DNA of 64,000 nucleotides, taken from Thalassobaculum sp. OXR-137. Its GTDB lineage: Bacteria > Pseudomonadota > Alphaproteobacteria > Thalassobaculales > Thalassobaculaceae. The DNA is taken from the NCBI RefSeq assembly GCF_034377285.1, contig NZ_CP139715.1, forward strand, positions 310,001 to 374,000. Reading direction: 5' to 3'. Shown here piece after piece: positions 21,765 to 29,663 of the stretch; the stretch's first letter is position 1; each line of letters starts with the position of its first letter. The notes under the pieces are model-generated. The model searched no databases and was not told where the DNA came from. It saw nothing but the letters and a program-made list of their open reading frames with translations. A program made the position numbers and the translations under genes.

Positions 21765-22196
21765 TCACGCCTGCCACAGGAAACAGCCGTCCTCGGTGAG
21801 CGGGGAGAACGGGTTCCAGGCGATCTCCCAGAGATGACCGTCCGGATCGGCGAAATAGCCGGCATAGCCGCCCCAGAACGTCTCCGCCGCCGGCTTCTGC
21901 GGGTGCGCGCCCGCCGCCACGGCTTCGGCCATGACCGCGTCCACCTCGGCGCGCGAGCGGGTGTTGTGGGCCAGCGCCACCGACGGGCGCACCGCCTCTG
22001 CCGGCCCCGTCAGCTTGGCATCTTCGGCGAAGGCCTCGCGGCCGTAGAGCGCCAGCACCAGACCGCCGAGCTGGAAGCACACGATGCCTTCCGTCTCGCC
22101 GGACACCACCGCCCAGCCGAGGCCGGTCTCGTAGAACCGCCGGCTGCGCTCCAGATCGGCCACCGCCAGAGTGATCAGGCTGACCCGCTGTTCCAT
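21765..22196 (-). CDS. VOC (glyoxalase/bleomycin resistance) family protein
   Basis: 143 aa with the two beta-alpha-beta modules of the vicinal oxygen chelate fold. The N-terminus VSLITLAVADLERSRRFYE and the C-terminal FADPDGHLWEIAWNP are typical. Such proteins include glyoxalases, isomerases and dioxygenases; the role here is unknown. It sits inside the imuB-dnaE2 interval, 29 nt after imuB, so it should be SOS-induced with them if no other promoter exists. Confidence 0.85.
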   Translation of the reverse strand: MEQRVSLITLAVADLERSRRFYETGLGWAVVSGETEGIVCFQLGGLVLALYGREAFAEDAKLTGPAEAVRPSVALAHNTRSRAEVDAVMAEAVAAGAHPQKPAAETFWGGYAGYFADPDGHLWEIAWNPFSPLTEDGCFLWQA

Positions 22197-22225
22197 TCTC
22201 GTCTCCGTCGCTGCGTTCCGGCCGC

Positions 22226-23866
22226 TCAGGCGAACAGGCCGTGCATGAACCATTGCGGCGCCTCGCCCCGTTCGGCCAGACCCTCGCGGTAGAGCCAGAA
22301 GCGCTGGCCGTCGCGCGCCTCCAGACGGAAATAGTCGCGGGTGCGGCCGCCGCGCCGTTGGCCGGCCGGCAGGTCCTCCCACCATTCCGGCGCGATCCGC
22401 TCCGGCCCGGCGGCCCGGGCGATGCGGTAGTCGACGCCGCGCCAGCGGAACCGGGCCGGCGGGTGGTCGGGCAGCAGGGCCGTCGCCTGCACCGGCTCGG
22501 GACGGCGCAGCAAGCGGGCCGGCCGCGGCACCGGCGGATGGACCGCAGTGGACCAGCGCGAGACGCTGGCCGGCGGGGCGGCCTGCTCCGCGCGTTCGGG
22601 GATGTGGCTCTCCACCGGTTCCAGGCGGTGCACCCGGTCCTCGCCCAGGCGGTTGGCCAGGCGGTCGACCAGGTCCTGCACGCCTTCGTCCATCCGTCCC
22701 GTCGCCGGCGCGCCGAGCAGGGCACCGGCGAGCGCCTTCTGCGCCTCCTCCCGTCCCTCGACCCGCTCGGCCTCGATCACCATGACGTCGATGCCGAAGC
22801 CGGGATCGAGCTTGTCCAGATGCTCGGCAATCAGCCGGAACAGGGCAACCGGATCGCGCACCGGCCGGCCGGTGCCGACGGTCAGCGAGCGCACGTCGCC
22901 CTCGGCCCGGAAGAAGTCGACCCGCAGCCGCCGCAGCCCCGAACGCTCCCGTTCCAGCCGGTCGCACAGCCGCTCCAGCAGCCGGCGCACCCCGTGCTCG
23001 ATATCCTCGCGCAGGCCCACCGGCTCCGGCAGGCCGAGGCGGACCCGGTGCGGCGCCGGCGGGCTGAGCGGCTCGATCGGTTCGTGCTGGTTGCCGGCGG
23101 CCTGATCCAGGCGGCGGGCGAGCTCGGGGCCGAACCGGGCGGCGAGCGGGGCGCGCGGCAGCCCGGCCACGTCGCCGATCGCGCGTAACCCGCTGCGGGC
23201 CAGGGCCTCGGCGGTGGCACCCGGCACCCGCAGGGCGACGACCGGCAGCCTGGCGATCGCCGCGATCCCGGCCCCCGGCGGCACCACCACGTCGGGGCGG
23301 CGGGTGGCCGCGGCCCGGGTCACCGCCCAGGCGATGCCCGGCGTATCGGCCATGCAGGCCCGCGCGGTATAGCCGAAGCCGGCCAGCCGGTTCACCAGGT
23401 CGGCCACCATCTCCCCATCGCCGCCGAACAGGTGGCTGGCCCCGGTGGCGTCGAGCCACAGGGCGGCGTCGCCGCCGATCCCGCCGGTCAAGCAGGCGGA
23501 GGCCGGGTCGAAGGCGACCAGCGGGGTATAGCGCACGCACCAGGCGGCGAGGTCGCGCAGCGCCGCCCGGTCGGCCGCCGCGTCCCAATCGGCGACGGTC
23601 AGGTCCGGCGTGAGGGCGCGGGCATCGGCCAGCGCCATGCCGGGGGCGAGCCCGGCCACCCCGGCGGCGAGCCCGGCGATCACCCGACGCCCCCGCTCGG
23701 TGGCGACCACGGCCTGTACCGGATCGGCGCCGCCCCGCTCCGCCGCGGGGCGCCCCCTTCCCAGCCGCTCCACCGCGAAATGCGGCAACCAGAGCGCGAT
23801 CACCCGGCGCCCCCGTTCGGCCCGGAAGGCCGGGTGCTGCCCCGTCATCGCGTTACCCGTCGTCAT
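22226..23866 (-). CDS. imuB: ImuB, catalytically inactive Y-family polymerase homologue
   Basis: 546-aa mutasome protein that links ImuA and DnaE2 to the beta clamp. The N-terminus reads IALWLPHFAVERL, where active Y-family polymerases carry a DxDxF metal-binding motif, so catalysis is not expected, as in other ImuB proteins. The helix-hairpin-helix region is LARSGLRAIGDVAGLPRAPL. The C-terminus with RFRWRGVDYRIARAAGPERI and WWEDLPAGQ and the tail FMHGLF is typical. It overlaps imuA by ATGA. Confidence 0.93.
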   Translation of the reverse strand: MTTGNAMTGQHPAFRAERGRRVIALWLPHFAVERLGRGRPAAERGGADPVQAVVATERGRRVIAGLAAGVAGLAPGMALADARALTPDLTVADWDAAADRAALRDLAAWCVRYTPLVAFDPASACLTGGIGGDAALWLDATGASHLFGGDGEMVADLVNRLAGFGYTARACMADTPGIAWAVTRAAATRRPDVVVPPGAGIAAIARLPVVALRVPGATAEALARSGLRAIGDVAGLPRAPLAARFGPELARRLDQAAGNQHEPIEPLSPPAPHRVRLGLPEPVGLREDIEHGVRRLLERLCDRLERERSGLRRLRVDFFRAEGDVRSLTVGTGRPVRDPVALFRLIAEHLDKLDPGFGIDVMVIEAERVEGREEAQKALAGALLGAPATGRMDEGVQDLVDRLANRLGEDRVHRLEPVESHIPERAEQAAPPASVSRWSTAVHPPVPRPARLLRRPEPVQATALLPDHPPARFRWRGVDYRIARAAGPERIAPEWWEDLPAGQRRGGRTRDYFRLEARDGQRFWLYREGLAERGEAPQWFMHGLFA

Positions 23867-24672
23867 GCCGCCACCTCCTCGTCGTTCCGGTCACCGATCC
23901 GCGGAATCTGCGCGGGGATCGCCGCCGGTATCGCTTCCTCCAGTCCGCCCGTTGCCGGGTTCCAGGCGACCCGCCAGCGTCCCGGCCGGCCGCGGCGTGC
24001 CCGCTCCAGGGTCACGTCCCAGACCGGGCGGGTGTCGTGGGGGCCGTAGGGCGACGGGGCGGCGGTCACCTGCCAGCGGGTCTCCACCGCCAGCGGCACC
24101 CGGTCCCCTTCCCCGTGCCGGGTGACCAGACGGGGGCGCAGGATCAGGCCGGTCACCCCGCTCTTCTCGGCGGCGAGCTGCAGGCGGCGGCTGGCGGTCA
24201 CCTCGCCCCGGCGGGCGGGATCGAGCTCGGCGACCACCGCGGCGAGGCCGGGCACCGACAGCCCCTCCTCCATCGCCCAGAGCCGGTCGGCCTCCTCCGC
24301 CGCATCGACGAAGATCACCCGGGCGGGATCGAGGCCGAGCGAGGCCAGTCCCCGGGCCGAGGGCGCGCCGCCCAGCACATTGGCGTGGCGCGCGCACCAC
24401 AGAACCGGGCCGTCGCCGAGCCGGGCGAGCAGCGCGCAGGCGAAGCCGAACACCGCCGCGTCGCGCACTTCGGAGCGGGCCTCGCCCACCAGCTCGTGCA
24501 CCCGGCCGAGCGCCAGCCCGCCCTCCGGCAGATGCGCCGCCAGGGCGTCGCAGCCCAGCGCGGCCGTCCGCGCCGGCAGGCCGGTGTCGTAGGCACGCTC
24601 CAGCCGGCGGATCTCCGCCATCAGGGCATCGCGGTCTGGCCTCGCACGGGCGGCATGGATAGGATCGGCCAT
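23863..24672 (-). CDS. imuA: ImuA, RecA-like mutasome protein
   Basis: 269-aa ImuA (SulA/RecA-like) accessory of damage-induced mutagenesis. The RecA-related core is seen at VHELVGEARSEVRDAAVFGF and PVLWCARHANVLGG. C-terminal WDVTLERARRGRPGRW matches the ImuA tail. First gene of imuA-imuB-VOC-dnaE2, with an SOS box about 40-50 nt upstream. Confidence 0.9.
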   Translation of the reverse strand: MADPIHAARARPDRDALMAEIRRLERAYDTGLPARTAALGCDALAAHLPEGGLALGRVHELVGEARSEVRDAAVFGFACALLARLGDGPVLWCARHANVLGGAPSARGLASLGLDPARVIFVDAAEEADRLWAMEEGLSVPGLAAVVAELDPARRGEVTASRRLQLAAEKSGVTGLILRPRLVTRHGEGDRVPLAVETRWQVTAAPSPYGPHDTRPVWDVTLERARRGRPGRWRVAWNPATGGLEEAIPAAIPAQIPRIGDRNDEEVAA

Positions 24673-24709
24673 CGTTCGCTCCGGGATGGATCGGGGCAGG
24701 GGAACGAAT

Positions 24710-24724
24710 GTTCTTGTTTTGTTC
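24710..24724. promoter_or_regulatory. Alphaproteobacterial SOS (LexA) box
   Basis: GTTC-TTGTTTT-GTTC is an exact match to the alphaproteobacterial LexA operator GTTC-N7-GTTC. It lies between imuA (start 24672, minus) and the thioesterase gene (start 24741, plus). LexA here should repress imuA-imuB-VOC-dnaE2 and may also affect the divergent gene. Confidence 0.88.
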
Positions 24725-24740
24725 TAATACGGATCGCGTC

Positions 24741-25199
24741 ATGAGTCAAACTGACACACCCGCCGCCGGTGCCTCTCCCGGCGGCACGTCCGAGTCCCTC
24801 GAGGAGCTGGTCGGCTTCAACGCCACCCTGGGCTTCCGGCTGGTGGAATGGACGCCGGAGCACGCGATCATGGAGCTCGACATCCAGGAGCATCACCTGA
24901 ACCGGTCCGGCGTGCTGCATGGCGGGGTGATGGCGACGCTGATCGACGCGGTCTGCGGCTATTGCGGGGTGTGGCGTCCGGCGGGCGAACCGCCGGCCAA
25001 GGCGCTGACCCTCACGCTCACCACCAACTTCATGGGCCAGAGCCGCGAGGGCACGGTGCGCGCGAAGGCGGTGCGCAAGGGCGGCGGGCGCAAGATCTTC
25101 TTCGCCTGGGGCGAGGTCACCGATGCCGAGGGCAACGTGCTGGCCATGGGCGAAGGCTCCTACCGCATCCGTAGCAGCGATCCCTACAGCAAGTCTTAG
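24741..25199 (+). CDS. PaaI-family hotdog thioesterase
   Basis: 152-aa acyl-CoA thioesterase of the PaaI/YdiI hotdog group. The core is NRSGVLHGGVMATLIDAVCGY, in which HGG and the downstream Asp match active-site positions. C-terminal ALTLTLTTNFMGQSREGTV is also typical. Start at 24741 is preferred because an ATG 33 nt upstream would put the SOS box inside the coding region. Substrate unknown. Confidence 0.85.
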   Translation: MSQTDTPAAGASPGGTSESLEELVGFNATLGFRLVEWTPEHAIMELDIQEHHLNRSGVLHGGVMATLIDAVCGYCGVWRPAGEPPAKALTLTLTTNFMGQSREGTVRAKAVRKGGGRKIFFAWGEVTDAEGNVLAMGEGSYRIRSSDPYSKS

Positions 25200-25204
25200 C
25201 TCGG

Positions 25205-25456
25205 TTAGGGAATCCGCTCGTCGATCTCGTCGCCGGAGCCGGCCTCGTCGTCATAGCCGTGGCGGCTGGAATAGAACACCAGCGCCATCAGCCCGGCGGT
25301 CAGCCAGAAGGTGAACAGCGCGCCCAGACCCAGGGCGAGATAGCCGTGGATGCTCATCGCCTGGCCGCCCGACCCCTCCCACAGCCACATCGCCCCGACG
25401 GCGACGAGGGCGATGAGAACGCCGGACAGGCCGATGACCGAAACAGTAGCGCGCAT
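25205..25456 (-). CDS. Small two-span membrane protein, function unknown
   Basis: 83 aa from ATG at 25456, which has GGAGGT four bases upstream. Two hydrophobic helices (about 5-25 and 40-63) are followed by an acidic tail (YDDEAGSGDEIDERIP). It is convergent with the thioesterase gene, 5 nt apart. No family recognised. Confidence 0.6.
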   Translation of the reverse strand: MRATVSVIGLSGVLIALVAVGAMWLWEGSGGQAMSIHGYLALGLGALFTFWLTAGLMALVFYSSRHGYDDEAGSGDEIDERIP

Positions 25457-25573
25457 GGGTACCTCCACCCCGTAAGATGGGGCGGGGACGTCTCAGCGCC
25501 AGCTTTGCAGGTCACACGAGTTCGTGCACAAATAGGCGGCCCGATGGAAATGCATCAGGACAAGGAGGACGCC

Positions 25574-26458
25574 ATGGCTACCGCGCTCACCGCCGACCAG
25601 ATCGACGCCTTCAACCGGGACGGCTTTCTCGTCGTCGAGAACGCGGTCACGCCCGAGCAGCTCGCCGCCCTGAAGGCCGATCTCGCCGGATGGGTGGAGG
25701 AGAGCCGGGCCCATGACGAGCCGTTCGGCCCGCAGACCGTGGACGGCCGCGCCCGCTTCGACATGGGCGCCGAACACACGGCCGAGCACCCCGCCCTGCG
25801 CCGGGTGAACAACCCGTCGGACATCTCGCCGGCCTATCTCGACGTGATGACCAATGCCCGCACGGTCGACATGATCGCCGACCTGATCGGCCCGAACCTG
25901 AAGTTCCACCACTGCAAGATCAACGTGAAGCTGCCGGGTACGAAGACCGAGGTCGGCTACCATCAGGATTTCGCCTTCACCCCGCACACCAACGACGACG
26001 TGATCACCGCGCTGCTGATGCTGGACGACGTGACCGAGGAGAACGGCTGCCTCATGGTGGTGCCGGGCACCCATCGCGGCCCGATGCACACCCTGTTCGA
26101 GAACGGCGTCTTCGTCGGCAAGATGCGCCCGGAGGCCGAGGCGGAGATGAAGGCGAAGCAGGTTGCGGTGACCGGCCCGGCGGGCGCGGTCTGCCTGATG
26201 CACACCCGCCTCGCCCACGGTTCGGCCGCCAACGCCTCCCAGCGGCCGCGCGGCCTGTATATCTGCGTCTACACCGCCGCCGACGCGGTACCGATCGCCC
26301 GCAACCCGATGGCCAACCCGAACGAGGGCAAGATCGTGCGCGGCCAGGAGAGCCCGGTGGCCCGGATGATCCCGATCGAGGTCGAACTGCCGAAGCAGCC
26401 GAAATCGGCGTCGTTCTTCACCGTCCAGGGCCAGGAGTCGCGCCGCGCCAGCGCCTGA
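25574..26458 (+). CDS. Phytanoyl-CoA dioxygenase (PhyH) family protein
   Basis: 294-aa Fe(II)/2-oxoglutarate oxygenase relative. The iron facial triad is placed in GYHQDFAF (HxD) and LAHGSAANAS (distal His). N-terminal FNRDGFLVVENAVTPEQLAAL is the usual PhyH opening. CAAGGAGGA lies before the ATG. It is followed after 25 nt by an aldo-keto reductase relative and then a DUF1028 gene on the same strand, probably one transcript. The substrate is not predictable. Confidence 0.88.
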   Translation: MATALTADQIDAFNRDGFLVVENAVTPEQLAALKADLAGWVEESRAHDEPFGPQTVDGRARFDMGAEHTAEHPALRRVNNPSDISPAYLDVMTNARTVDMIADLIGPNLKFHHCKINVKLPGTKTEVGYHQDFAFTPHTNDDVITALLMLDDVTEENGCLMVVPGTHRGPMHTLFENGVFVGKMRPEAEAEMKAKQVAVTGPAGAVCLMHTRLAHGSAANASQRPRGLYICVYTAADAVPIARNPMANPNEGKIVRGQESPVARMIPIEVELPKQPKSASFFTVQGQESRRASA

Positions 26459-26483
26459 CCGCCCCGACCGGATATCCGTCCCC

Positions 26484-27425
26484 ATGCCCGTCGCCCCCCG
26501 CCGGCTCGGCCGTACCGGATGGACCGTGTCCGAGCTCAGCCTGTCCTGCGCCGAGCCCTGGTCGGGGCGCTGGATGGACGAGGCCTCGGCCGTCGCCCTG
26601 ATCCGGCAGGCGGTGAAGCTCGGCATCACCGGCTTCCATACCGGCCCGGCCTATGCCGCCGCGCGGGCCCAGGAGCGGCTGGGCAAGGCCCTGCGCACCC
26701 TGGGGCCGGAACGCGACGGCCTGCTGATCTCCACCTGCGTCGGCACCGTCCGGCTCGGCCGCAGCCATGTCGCCCGCGACTTCTCTCCCGATACGGTGGA
26801 ACAGCAGGTGGCGGAGAGCCTGGACCGCCTGGGTCTCGACCGGCTGCCGCTGGTCTGTCTCGACCGGCCGGAGATGGCGTATCTGAGCGACGACCTGCTC
26901 GACACCCTGGCGGCGCTCAAGGGCGAAGGGGCGGCCGACCTGATCGGCATCGCCGGCACGCCGCAGCAGATCGCCGCCGGCCGCGCCGCCGCCCGGGGAA
27001 CGGGACTGATCGACGTGATCATGCCGAGCTACAGCCCGGCCGATCAGGACAGCGAGACGGCGATCGAGCATGCCGCCCGCGACGGGCTCGGGGTGATCGC
27101 CACCGGAACCCTGGCCCGCCTGAGCTTCGCCCCGCTGGACGCCGACTGGTCGCTGCCGCGCACCTGGTGGCAGGCCAGGCGGCGGCTGGCCGACCGGCTG
27201 GTGGCGAGCCACCATGTCGGCCGGGCGCAGCGCTGCCGGTTCCTCACCGCGGTGCCCGGCTGGACGGCGGCCCAGGCCTGCCTCGGCTTCGTGCTGTCCC
27301 ATCCCGACGTGCACAGCGCCGCCTTCGCCACCGCCGACCTGCGGCACCTGCACGAGAATGCCGAGGCCAGCGGTCGCGACTTGCCGGTGGAGGTGATCCG
27401 CCGCATCGTCGCAGCGCACGGCTGA
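26484..27425 (+). CDS. Aldo-keto reductase family protein with altered catalytic residues
   Basis: 313-aa TIM-barrel protein of the aldo-keto reductase family (LGRTGWTVSELSLSC opening; VEQQVAESLDRLGLDRLPLV). Aligning by eye to active members, the tetrad Asp-Tyr-Lys-His reads His52-Tyr57-Cys85-Asp127: FHTGPAY for the usual FDTA..Y, ISTCVG for the usual TKVG, and CLDRPE for the usual LHxPD. Only the tyrosine is kept. The NADPH-binding C-terminus is also divergent. It may be a non-catalytic relative or have a different chemistry. Confidence 0.75.
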   Translation: MPVAPRRLGRTGWTVSELSLSCAEPWSGRWMDEASAVALIRQAVKLGITGFHTGPAYAAARAQERLGKALRTLGPERDGLLISTCVGTVRLGRSHVARDFSPDTVEQQVAESLDRLGLDRLPLVCLDRPEMAYLSDDLLDTLAALKGEGAADLIGIAGTPQQIAAGRAAARGTGLIDVIMPSYSPADQDSETAIEHAARDGLGVIATGTLARLSFAPLDADWSLPRTWWQARRRLADRLVASHHVGRAQRCRFLTAVPGWTAAQACLGFVLSHPDVHSAAFATADLRHLHENAEASGRDLPVEVIRRIVAAHG

Positions 27426-27467
27426 TCCACCCGCCGATCCCCCAGCCATCCGCCAAGGAGCCGCCCC

Positions 27468-28184
27468 ATGACCTGGTCCATCGTTGCCCGCGATCCGTCC
27501 AGCGGACAGATCGGCATCGCCATCTCTTCCAGGGTGATCGCCGTCGGCGCGCTCTGCCCGATGTTCCGCGACGGGGCGGGGGCCCTGTCCTCCCAGTCCT
27601 ACACCAGCCCGGTCGCCGGCGAGCGGCTGCTGGAGGCGCTGGCGAACGGGACCGGCGGGCAGACGGCGATCGAGCACGCCTTGGCCGGCGATGACGGGCA
27701 CATGTGGCGGCAGATCCACGGGGTCGATGCGGCCGGCCGGCCCTTCGCCCATACCGGGGAGAGCTGCATCGACTGGTGCGGCCATTGGACGGGCGAGGCG
27801 GTCTCGATCGCCGGCAACATGCTGGCCGGGCCGCAGGTGCTGGACGCGACGGTGACCGCCTGGAGCGAGGGCGAGGAGCGCTCCTTCGCCGACCGGCTGC
27901 TGGGCGCGCTGGAGGCGGGTCAGGCGGCCGGCGGCGACAAGCGGGGCCGGCAGTCCGCGGCGCTCCTCGTGCGCGGCGCCGAGGTGCATGCGGCGGTCGA
28001 CCTGCGGGTCGACGAGCACCCGGATCCCGTGGCCGAGCTGCGCCGGATCTTCGATCTGTTCTGGGCGGAGCGGCGGCCGTACATGGCGACCCTGCCGACC
28101 CGCGCCGACCGCAGCGGCATCTACGATCCGCAGGAACGCGAGGCGTTCATCGCGGCGTGGAAGGCGACGAATGGTGTGGTCTAA
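27468..28184 (+). CDS. DUF1028 protein (Ntn-hydrolase-like)
   Basis: 238-aa DUF1028 protein. N-terminal TWSIVARDPSSGQIGIAISS and VAVGALCPMFRDGAGAL-type residues, followed by GNMLAGPQVLDA, are characteristic. The family resembles Ntn hydrolases and often neighbours peptide or amide catabolism genes; no activity is proven. It is preceded after 42 nt by the aldo-keto reductase relative, with CAAGGAG before the ATG. Confidence 0.88.
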   Translation: MTWSIVARDPSSGQIGIAISSRVIAVGALCPMFRDGAGALSSQSYTSPVAGERLLEALANGTGGQTAIEHALAGDDGHMWRQIHGVDAAGRPFAHTGESCIDWCGHWTGEAVSIAGNMLAGPQVLDATVTAWSEGEERSFADRLLGALEAGQAAGGDKRGRQSAALLVRGAEVHAAVDLRVDEHPDPVAELRRIFDLFWAERRPYMATLPTRADRSGIYDPQEREAFIAAWKATNGVV

Positions 28185-28194
28185 CCACACCTGC

Positions 28195-28270
28195 CGTCGT
28201 CCTGAACCTGTTTCAGGACCAAGCAGCGGACGGGTCAGCGGCTTGGTCCCGGATCAAGTCCGGGACGACG
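28195..28270. repeat. Inverted repeat pair (TCCTGAA / CCCGGATCAAGTCCGGGA family)
   Basis: CGTCGTCCTGAACCTGTTTC at 28195 continues to CAGGACCAAG (28222), and CTTGGTCCCGGATCAAGTCC from 28242 continues to GGGACGACG (28270). The flanks are reverse complements. It lies in the convergent gap between the DUF1028 and glutathione transferase genes, where it could act as a bidirectional terminator. Confidence 0.8.
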
Positions 28271-28296
28271 ATTTTGGGTGAGGTGGAAGACCCCGC

Positions 28297-28917
28297 TCAG
28301 GTGAGCGGCAGGTCGATCCATTTCTTGAAGCCCTTGGTCGCCCGGCAGTTCTGCATCCAGGCGTCCAGGTTCGGCGTGGACGGCCGGTCCTTGACCAGGG
28401 TGACGAAGCGGTAGGCCTGGATGGCCACCGGGATGTCGGCCATGGTCAGGTTGTCGCCCATGATGAACTTCCGGCCCTCCAGCCGCCTGTCGAGAATGGC
28501 GTAGACCGAGTTGCCCTTCTCGATGGCGGCGCCGATCGCCGCCATGTCGCGGTCGGCCTCGGCGGTGCGCACCAGGCCCCAGAAGATCGGCGTCATGAAC
28601 GGCAGCACCGTGGTCTGCTGCCAGTCCATCCAGCGGTCCGCATCCGCGTAGTCCTGCGGGTCCGTCGGGCAGAGGGTGCCCTTGCCGTGCTTGGCGGCGA
28701 GATAGCGGGTGCAGGCGTTCGACTCCCACAGCACGAAATCGCCGTCGATGATCGTCGGCACCACGCTGTTCGGGTTCAGTTCGGTATAGGCCTTCTCCTT
28801 GGTCTTGCCGAACGGGCCGCCGTAATCCTCGCGCTCGAAGGGAACGCCCAGTTCCTCGCAGACCCACAGAACCTTCTGGACGTTGGCCGAATTCGCCCGA
28901 CCCAGGATCTTCAGCAT
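28297..28917 (-). CDS. Glutathione S-transferase family protein
   Basis: 206 aa with an N-terminal thioredoxin-like domain (MLKILGRANSANVQKVLWVC; cis-Pro in SVVPTI; ESNACTRYL glutathione-binding) and a helical C-terminal domain ending PLT. A Ser rather than Cys is near the N-terminal active-site position (RANSANV). AGGGAGAAGG precedes the ATG. It is the last gene of the strand that also carries pyrE and the liv-type genes, 25 nt from pyrE. Confidence 0.88.
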   Translation of the reverse strand: MLKILGRANSANVQKVLWVCEELGVPFEREDYGGPFGKTKEKAYTELNPNSVVPTIIDGDFVLWESNACTRYLAAKHGKGTLCPTDPQDYADADRWMDWQQTTVLPFMTPIFWGLVRTAEADRDMAAIGAAIEKGNSVYAILDRRLEGRKFIMGDNLTMADIPVAIQAYRFVTLVKDRPSTPNLDAWMQNCRATKGFKKWIDLPLT

Positions 28918-28942
28918 TCCCTTCTCCCTCTTCGCAGCGCGC

Positions 28943-29629
28943 TTACGCCGTCACGGTGCGGTGGCGCGCGTCCCATTCTTCCGGATTGGCGAGAAACGCC
29001 CGGACCTCGGCAAGCTGCTCGGCGGAGTAGCCGTGCCGCTCGGCGACCGACAGCACGTCCCACCAGGTGCACAGGCCGTGCAGGTCCACGCCCTTCTCCT
29101 TGAGAGTGGTCACACTCTGCGGAAACACGCCGTAATGGAAGACCACAAAACAGTGAGCGACCTGCATCCCCGCCTCGCGGATCGCGTCGATGAAGGAGAT
29201 CTTGCTGCCGCCGTCGGTCGCCAGATCCTCCACCAGCAGGACCCGGGCGCCGTCGCGCACCTCGCCCTCGATCCGGGCGTTGCGGCCGAAGCCCTTGGGC
29301 TTCTTGCGCACATAGAGCATCGGCAGGTCGAGCGAGTCGGCCATCCAGGCGGCGAAGGGAATGCCCGCGGTCTCGCCGCCGGCCACCATGTCGAAGGCCT
29401 CGGCCCCGGCGAGCGCGGTGAGCTGCTCCACGCCCATCTCCATCAGCCGGCGCCGGGCGCGCGGGAAGGAGATGATCTTGCGGCAGTCCACATAGACCGG
29501 CGACAGGCGGCCGGAGGTGAAGGTGAACGGCTCCTCCGGGCGGATATGGATCGCCTGGATCTCCAGCAGGATGTCGGCGGCGGTCTGCGCGGGTGTACGA
29601 CGCCAGTCAGGCGAAAGGGTGCCGGTCAT
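28943..29629 (-). CDS. pyrE: Orotate phosphoribosyltransferase
   Basis: 228-aa OPRTase making orotidine 5'-phosphate in pyrimidine synthesis. The PRPP-binding loop is RVLLVEDLATDGGSK. FTFTSGRLSPVYVDCR and AGGETAGIPFAAW are family motifs. Start at 29629 has GCAGGAGATC upstream; a longer in-frame start would overlap the upstream ATPase gene. It lies 34 nt after that gene and may be read from the same transcript. Confidence 0.95.
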   Translation of the reverse strand: MTGTLSPDWRRTPAQTAADILLEIQAIHIRPEEPFTFTSGRLSPVYVDCRKIISFPRARRRLMEMGVEQLTALAGAEAFDMVAGGETAGIPFAAWMADSLDLPMLYVRKKPKGFGRNARIEGEVRDGARVLLVEDLATDGGSKISFIDAIREAGMQVAHCFVVFHYGVFPQSVTTLKEKGVDLHGLCTWWDVLSVAERHGYSAEQLAEVRAFLANPEEWDARHRTVTA

Positions 29630-29663
29630 GAAGGATCTCCTGCAGGGATGGGGAGACCTTCTC

